Of a stretch of 8,659 bases of DNA, positions 5,078 to 8,659 are shown piece by piece. Position 1 is the first letter of the stretch. The number at the start of each line of letters is the position of its first letter. The notes beneath the pieces are model-generated. The model had not been told where the DNA came from. It worked only from the letters and a program-made list of their open reading frames with translations, and made no database searches. Source of the DNA: Acidobacteriota bacterium (GTDB lineage: Bacteria > Acidobacteriota > Terriglobia > Terriglobales > Acidobacteriaceae); NCBI GenBank assembly GCA_003224835.1, contig QHZX01000064.1:9316-17974 (forward strand). The letters run 5' to 3'. The position numbers and the translations under genes were made by a program.

Positions 5078-5889
5078 TACTCCATGCCCTGGTTGATACA
5101 TCGTAGTCCGTTCACTTGTGGAAAGCACTCCGGGTGAATGGCAGCAGCCAGCGCACGAAGCCCGTACACAAGAGTTGGCGCAGGCGTGTTCAGATATTCA
5201 TCGCGAACGCAATAGACCCGATGACTCTTCACGGCTGCCGTTTGGTCCCACGTGCGACGCTGGATGAGTTTCTCAAGCGGCACTCGATCACCCGCTCCGC
5301 ACCATGCCGCAATGATTACATCCGGGTTTCTGGCGGCGACATCGGCGAACGAAATCTGTGTGCCGGGCGTTCCGATGAATTCTCCACCAGCAGCTTCCAC
5401 GAGTTCTGCTACCCATGCTTGCGAACTGATCAGCGGCTTGCCCCATTCTTCGCAAAACACTCGCAGCCTCGGCTGGCCAACAGTGCGCGAGCGCACTGAG
5501 TCGATTTCTTGCTGCATTCGCTGAATGACCTGTGCACCTTCTTCTGACGCATCCATAATTCCGGTAATGATCGCGATATCGGCATAAATGTCGGCCAGCG
5601 ATTTTGGCGCGAGCCCCAGGAAACGCGCTCCACACTTCATAATCTCTGCAATCGCCTTCTCTTGATAAGGTACCGACGCGATCACCAGGTCCGGCCTGAG
5701 CTGCGATATTTGTGCGGCCTGCGCCGTCCATGAGTCCGCGACAATTGCAATCTCCGTCCGATTGATCTCAGGACACACATCCAGGCAATATTTCGTGCAT
5801 GCGACCAATGATGAAAGTCTCCCCAAATCGCGAAGAATCACCGTGGCGCTAGGCTGTAATGAAACCACGCGCTGGGGCGTGTAATCCAC
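5077..5889 (-). CDS. BtuF/FecB-like (cobalamin-binding type) periplasmic-binding-fold protein without signal peptide
   Basis: 270 residues resembling ABC-transporter substrate-binding proteins annotated as cobalamin-binding (BtuF-like, COG0614). Signatures are the N-terminal RVVSLQPSATVILRDLG (7-23), QISQLRPDLVIAS (60-72), the long helix around 107-135, and the C-terminal lobe strand with FADVAARNPDVIIAAW (181-196) and HRVYCV. The fold binds B12 or metal chelates at the lobe interface. No hydrophobic signal precedes the GTG start (5889-5887); the frame upstream is open for only about 22 codons and has no start codon, so the protein appears cytosolic or exported by an unknown route. It holds nine cysteines, three as Cys31-x3-Cys35-x3-Cys39, also more fitting for cytoplasm. 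No permease or ATPase genes adjoin. mutT lies 137 bp downstream on the same strand. Ligand is unproven; a corrinoid-responsive or chaperone role is possible. Confidence 0.75.
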   Translation of the reverse strand: MDYTPQRVVSLQPSATVILRDLGRLSSLVACTKYCLDVCPEINRTEIAIVADSWTAQAAQISQLRPDLVIASVPYQEKAIAEIMKCGARFLGLAPKSLADIYADIAIITGIMDASEEGAQVIQRMQQEIDSVRSRTVGQPRLRVFCEEWGKPLISSQAWVAELVEAAGGEFIGTPGTQISFADVAARNPDVIIAAWCGAGDRVPLEKLIQRRTWDQTAAVKSHRVYCVRDEYLNTPAPTLVYGLRALAAAIHPECFPQVNGLRCINQGME

Positions 5890-5905
5890 GGGATGAGTAT
5901 CGCAG

Positions 5906-6074
5906 AACTGAAAAGTAAGAATGCAGAAGTAAGAAGTCGGAATGCAGAAGTAGAATCATCAACCAGAAGGGCACGAAGGTGCACGGAGGAAAATCATCAT
6001 GGGCGTTACTCCTTCATTCTGAATTCCCGCTTTTACTTCTGCATTCTTGCCTCAGCATTCTGACTTCTGATTTC
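5906..6074. repeat. Inverted heptamer arrays flanking a nonamer array in a divergent promoter region
   Basis: Seven consecutive heptamers run 5906-5954 (AAGTAAG and AATGCAG each occur twice) and about nine run 6012-6074 in the opposite sense (TTC-ending units such as TGCATTC, TGACTTC). AAGAATGCAGAAGTAA (5917-5932) is an exact 16-bp inverted match to TTACTTCTGCATTCTT (6033-6048). Between the arrays lies a 9-nt-period stretch (5961-5987: AACCAGAAG, GGCACGAAG, GTGCACGGA) containing GCAC-GAAG-GTGC, a 4-bp tetraloop hairpin. The whole block fills the gap between the divergent BtuF-like and Fe-S scaffold genes, so their promoters must lie in or beside it. Confidence 0.78.
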
Positions 6075-6088
6075 GCTAATATGGTCTG

Positions 6089-6448
6089 GTGTACTCACAC
6101 CAGGTCCTTGATCATTTCGAGCACCCTCGCAATCCCGGCACTGTTAGCTCGCCCGACGCTGTGGCGCAACTCGAGAATCCCGTCTGTGGAGACATTCTGA
6201 AATTAACTGCGCGAATCTCTCAGGGCCGCTTTACCGAAATTAAATTTCTGGCCAAAGGTTGCGTCCCGGCAATGGCATGTGCATCGGCCCTGGCCGAATT
6301 CCTGGAAGGCAAGACTTTTGCCGAAGCCTCTGCGCTCAAGAGGGAAGAATTGGTTGGCAAGTTAGGCGGCTTGCCCGAAGCTTCCACTCACGCCAGCCAT
6401 CTCGCAATGGATGCGCTCACTGCTCTAGTACGAAGCGCCGCAAAGTAA
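6089..6448 (+). CDS. NifU/IscU-like Fe-S cluster assembly scaffold protein
   Basis: 119 residues of the NifU N-terminal/IscU fold, on which a [2Fe-2S] or [4Fe-4S] cluster is built from desulfurase sulfur before transfer to apo-proteins; cytoplasmic. MYSHQVLDHFEHPRNPG is the family N-terminus. Cluster ligands Cys33 (NPVCGD), the conserved Asp35 and Cys58 (AKGCVPAMACASAL) are present. The third ligand, normally Cys in an HCSxLA-like motif, is Ala102 (THASHLAMDAL); Cys64 is an extra cysteine close to the second. The protein may therefore hold a cluster differently or act as a carrier. The start is GTG at 6089: a TAA lies in frame at 6077, and no other start codon fits the family N-terminus. No Shine-Dalgarno sequence is visible; the heptamer array ends 15 bp before. 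No iscS/sufS desulfurase is nearby in the window. Confidence 0.85.
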   Translation: MYSHQVLDHFEHPRNPGTVSSPDAVAQLENPVCGDILKLTARISQGRFTEIKFLAKGCVPAMACASALAEFLEGKTFAEASALKREELVGKLGGLPEASTHASHLAMDALTALVRSAAK

Positions 6449-6506
6449 ACTGCCCGTCGCTACTGAATTTAGCTGTCCGCAAATTCGCCGCATCATCGCC
6501 TCGCAA

Positions 6507-6542
6507 TGCTAAAATCACGCGCCGGACCTTTCCGGCCTGGAG
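6507..6542 (+). promoter_or_regulatory. Candidate extended -10, leader hairpin and Shine-Dalgarno site for the glycosidase gene
   Basis: TGCTAAAAT (6507-6515) fits an extended -10 element (TGn plus one mismatch to TATAAT); no good -35 is seen at normal spacing. Transcription would begin near 6521, where GCCGGA (6521-6526) and TCCGGC (6531-6536) form a 6-bp hairpin with a 4-nt loop. A GGAG Shine-Dalgarno core follows at 6539-6542, 7 nt before the ATG. The start site is predicted, not observed; the hairpin could instead end the upstream transcript. Confidence 0.4.
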
Positions 6543-6549
6543 CACTCGC

Positions 6550-7677
6550 ATGTACTTGCGAATCACAATGGCGCTTTTATTCCTGCTTTCGAGCATCCAG
6601 TTCTTTGCGCAAACTCCCACTGCGCGTTGGAATGACGCCAAAGCCAACGAGTGGTACCAGCACCAGCCGTGGATTGTGGGCAGCAATTACCTTCCCGCCA
6701 GCGCGATAAACGAGCTTGAGATGTGGCAGGCCGACACCTTCGATCCGGTACAGATCGACAAGGAATTCGGTTGGGCGGAATCTCTGGGCATGAACACCAT
6801 GCGCGTGTTCTTGCACGATCTGGTTTGGCAGCAGGACTCAGCCGGCTTGAGAAAGCGAATCGACCAATTCCTTGAGATCGCTTCCCGCCACCACATCCGC
6901 CCTATTCTCGTTTTGTTTGATTCCTGCTGGGACCCTTATCCGAAGCTTGGTCCTCAGCATCCCCCGATTCCGGGTGTGCATAATTCCGGATGGGTGCAGA
7001 GTCCGGGCGCTCTCGCTTTGAAAGATCCGGCGCAAGAACCCAGGTTGCGTGCTTACGTCGAGGGAGTGGTCGGGGCGTTTGCGAATGACCCGCGCGTGCT
7101 CGCTTGGGACGTATGGAACGAACCATCAAACACCAATGGTGGTGCTTACGGTCGAGTGGAACTTCCGGATAAAAAGCAACGTGTTCTGGACTTGCTGCCC
7201 AAGGTCTTTGAATGGGCAAGAGCAGCCCACCCATCCCAGCCGCTCACCAGCGGTCTATGGGAAGGCGATTGGTCAGCTCCCGAAAAACTCGATCCCATCG
7301 CGCGCGTGCAGTTCGAGCACTCCGACGTGATCTCATTCCACAACTACAATTGGCCAGAAGATTTTGAGCAGCATGTCGTTTTGTTAGAGAAATATCACCG
7401 TCCGATTATTTGCACCGAATACATGGCGCGATCGGTCGGCAGCACCTTCGACACGATATTGCCCATCGCTAAACAACACCACGTGGCGGCAATCAATTGG
7501 GGCTTTGTTGCCGGGAAATCGCAGACATATTTTCCATGGGATTCTTGGGAAAAGCCGTATGTCTTGCAGCCCCCACCGGTATGGTTCCACGACGTCTTTC
7601 GTCCCGATGGCCAGCCTTATCGCGAACGCGAGGCGCAGATCATTCGGGAAGCCACCGGTGCTTCGAACTCACGCTAG
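6550..7677 (+). CDS. Secreted GH5-like (cellulase family) glycoside hydrolase
   Basis: 375 residues. The N-terminus MYLRITMALLFLLSSIQFFA is a signal peptide with probable cleavage between Ala20 and Gln21, so the enzyme is exported. The rest is a single TIM-barrel glycosidase: GMNTMRVFLHD (80-90), RPILVLFDSCWDP (117-129), WDVWNEPSN (186-194) with Glu191 as likely acid/base, ISFHNYNWP (261-269), and IICTEYMAR (286-294) with Glu290 as likely nucleophile, the clan GH-A arrangement. Relatives are usually annotated cellulase-family or 1,4-beta-xylanase; the polysaccharide or glycoside cleaved cannot be told. No carbohydrate-binding module is present. ATG 6550 is chosen over the longer open frame because GGAG lies 7 nt upstream and the signal peptide starts there; ATG 6568 is a second, less supported option. 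The gene is probably monocistronic, 101 bp after the Fe-S scaffold, and converges on the aldo/keto reductase. Confidence 0.85.
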   Translation: MYLRITMALLFLLSSIQFFAQTPTARWNDAKANEWYQHQPWIVGSNYLPASAINELEMWQADTFDPVQIDKEFGWAESLGMNTMRVFLHDLVWQQDSAGLRKRIDQFLEIASRHHIRPILVLFDSCWDPYPKLGPQHPPIPGVHNSGWVQSPGALALKDPAQEPRLRAYVEGVVGAFANDPRVLAWDVWNEPSNTNGGAYGRVELPDKKQRVLDLLPKVFEWARAAHPSQPLTSGLWEGDWSAPEKLDPIARVQFEHSDVISFHNYNWPEDFEQHVVLLEKYHRPIICTEYMARSVGSTFDTILPIAKQHHVAAINWGFVAGKSQTYFPWDSWEKPYVLQPPPVWFHDVFRPDGQPYREREAQIIREATGASNSR

Positions 7678-7678
7678 A

Positions 7679-7704
7679 GTTGATTATCCTGTTCGGTAAT
7701 CAAC
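7679..7704. terminator. Terminator-like hairpin between glycosidase and aldo/keto reductase
   Basis: GTTGATTA (7679-7686) and TAATCAAC (7697-7704) form a perfect 8-bp stem with a 10-nt loop in a 22-bp convergent gap. The right arm contains the reductase stop codon (7700-7702), so both genes share one hairpin. The stem is AT-rich and lacks a T-run, so strength is uncertain. Confidence 0.5.
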
Positions 7705-8659
7705 CCAGCCACCGCGGGTTTTGATAAGTCCCGTCGAAGTTGTGCGTGGTCTTGTACTGCTCGTACTCGCCCTTTGCTGCCGCAGAAGCAGTCTTTGCCA
7801 GCAAACTGGCGACCTCCTCTTTGGCTAAGGGCTTGAACGTACGGGCGGCGTCAAGCGCCTGCTGCAGAATCTTCATCGAATCGCACCCCGTGATCACGAC
7901 ACTGGTCGGCAGGTTCATTGCATAGTGCAGGCATTCCACCGGAGAAGCGGTCTTGCTCTGCAAAATTATTTGGTCGCCCATCGGCTTCATCCCGAGTACA
8001 CCGATCTGATGTTTCACCAGAATCGGCAAAGTTTTCTTTTCGAAGCTGTCGTAATGCGCGTCCATCACATTAAGGGGCATCTGGACTGAATCAAAAGTGA
8101 ACTTTTGTGCGAACGCGGTCTCCAGCATCCGGTTGTGAATCCCCGGACTTTTGTGCCCTGTAAATCCGATGTAACGGACCTTACCTTTTTTCTTAGCCTC
8201 CAGCACCGCTTCCATTCCGCCACCCGCGGCAAAGATTCGCTCCGGGTCATTGTCACGGATCACCTCATGGAATTGAAGGAGATCGATATGATCGGTCTGC
8301 AGCCGCTTCAGTGATTCATCTATTTGCTGCGCTGCCGCCGCTTTTGTTCGTCCATCAATCTTTGTCATGAGAAATGCCTTCTGCCGATACCCATCTCGCA
8401 GTGCTTTACCCATGCGCTCTTCGCTCACGCCATTGTTGTAATCCCAGCAGTTGTCGAGGAAATTCACGCCATTATCGATTGCGGTGCGGACGATGCGAGT
8501 CGCTTCCTGCTCCTCCACCGATGGAGCGCCCAAGTGATATCCGCCTATTCCAATGATCGAAACCTTCTCACCCGTCCGTCCCAGCGTGCGGCGTGGTACA
8601 GGCTGATCTGAAGCGCGCGATAATTGTGGATTTAACGAAGCGGCGAAACTCGCCACTGC
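7700..8659 (-). CDS. Aldo/keto reductase, N-terminus cut by window edge
   Basis: The frame is open from the right edge to TGA at 7702-7700 (about 319 residues visible). It is an NAD(P)H-dependent aldo/keto reductase of the (alpha/beta)8 fold, reducing carbonyl compounds. Numbering from the GTG at 8656, the catalytic tetrad is Asp68 and Tyr73 (FLDNCWDYNNG), Lys99 (LMTKIDG) and His130 (LLQFHEV); RYIGFTGH (161-168) and PRRTLGRTGEKVSIIGIGG (21-39) are typical of the family. An in-frame GTG lies 3 bp from the edge, but the first residues (AVASFAASLNPQLSRASDQ) look like the end of a Tat-type signal region rather than a true start, so the gene probably begins beyond the window and the product may be exported. 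Substrate is unknown. It converges on the glycosidase. Confidence 0.9.
   Translation of the reverse strand, partial: AVASFAASLNPQLSRASDQPVPRRTLGRTGEKVSIIGIGGYHLGAPSVEEQEATRIVRTAIDNGVNFLDNCWDYNNGVSEERMGKALRDGYRQKAFLMTKIDGRTKAAAAQQIDESLKRLQTDHIDLLQFHEVIRDNDPERIFAAGGGMEAVLEAKKKGKVRYIGFTGHKSPGIHNRMLETAFAQKFTFDSVQMPLNVMDAHYDSFEKKTLPILVKHQIGVLGMKPMGDQIILQSKTASPVECLHYAMNLPTSVVITGCDSMKILQQALDAARTFKPLAKEEVASLLAKTASAAAKGEYEQYKTTHNFDGTYQNPRWLG

Noticed and set aside
5116..5524. Plus-strand open frames opposite the BtuF-like gene
   Set aside because: Overlapping antisense frames with no family similarity; the minus strand carries the conserved protein.
5906..6074. CRISPR array
   Set aside because: Units are 7-9 nt, contiguous, degenerate and inverted; there are no 25-40 bp repeats with unique spacers and no cas genes.
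6259..6549. Long 5' extension of the glycosidase frame overlapping the Fe-S scaffold
   Set aside because: The translated extension overlaps the conserved scaffold gene in another frame, and a signal peptide with a well-placed GGAG begins at 6550.
8654..8656. GTG as the true start of the aldo/keto reductase
   Set aside because: The frame continues to the window edge and the first residues read like the end of an export signal, so the start is probably outside.

Overview
The window is a chromosomal segment of a moderately GC-rich bacterium with short, mostly single-gene transcription units. Gene content, protein style and the degenerate short repeats in its spacers suggest an Acidobacteriota (Terriglobia/Koribacter-like) genome. 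This is an inference from recall of family sequences; no database was searched.

Layout, left to right. A 5'-truncated family 2 glycosyltransferase (3-1139, +) ends the left edge. It faces a decayed minus-strand P-loop kinase gene (about 1179-1409) whose Walker A and FCPDEW motifs lie in different frames. Next comes a plus-strand pterin group: two 6-pyruvoyl-tetrahydropterin synthase paralogs (1500-1910 and 2129-2557) and GTP cyclohydrolase I, folE (2634-3233). A secreted M48 metalloprotease (3496-4503, +) converges on a MutT-type Nudix hydrolase (4547-4939, -) across a perfect terminator-like hairpin. Upstream of mutT on the same strand is a signal-less, cysteine-rich BtuF-like binding protein (5077-5889, -). 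Divergent from it is a NifU/IscU-like Fe-S scaffold (6089-6448, +), then a secreted GH5-like glycosidase (6550-7677, +). That gene converges on an aldo/keto reductase (7700 to right edge, -), probably a Tat-exported protein cut by the window end.

How genes work together. FolE makes dihydroneopterin triphosphate from GTP, the substrate of the PTPS family. Both PTPS copies carry the eukaryote-like Cys-x5-His-Gly-His signature rather than the Cys-x3-His-Gly-His of E. coli QueD. The group may therefore make a tetrahydrobiopterin-like pterin rather than feed queuosine. The second paralog has lost the catalytic His of the Asp-His pair (CAC to CTC). The remaining genes look like independent units.

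The least explained signal is in the spacers. Nearly every gap around 1911-6088 is filled with degenerate tandem repeats of 7, 8 or 9 nt period. Several are arranged as inverted pairs, sometimes nested, and they abut start or stop codons. Three genes preceded by them (second PTPS, folE, Fe-S scaffold) show no clear Shine-Dalgarno sequence.
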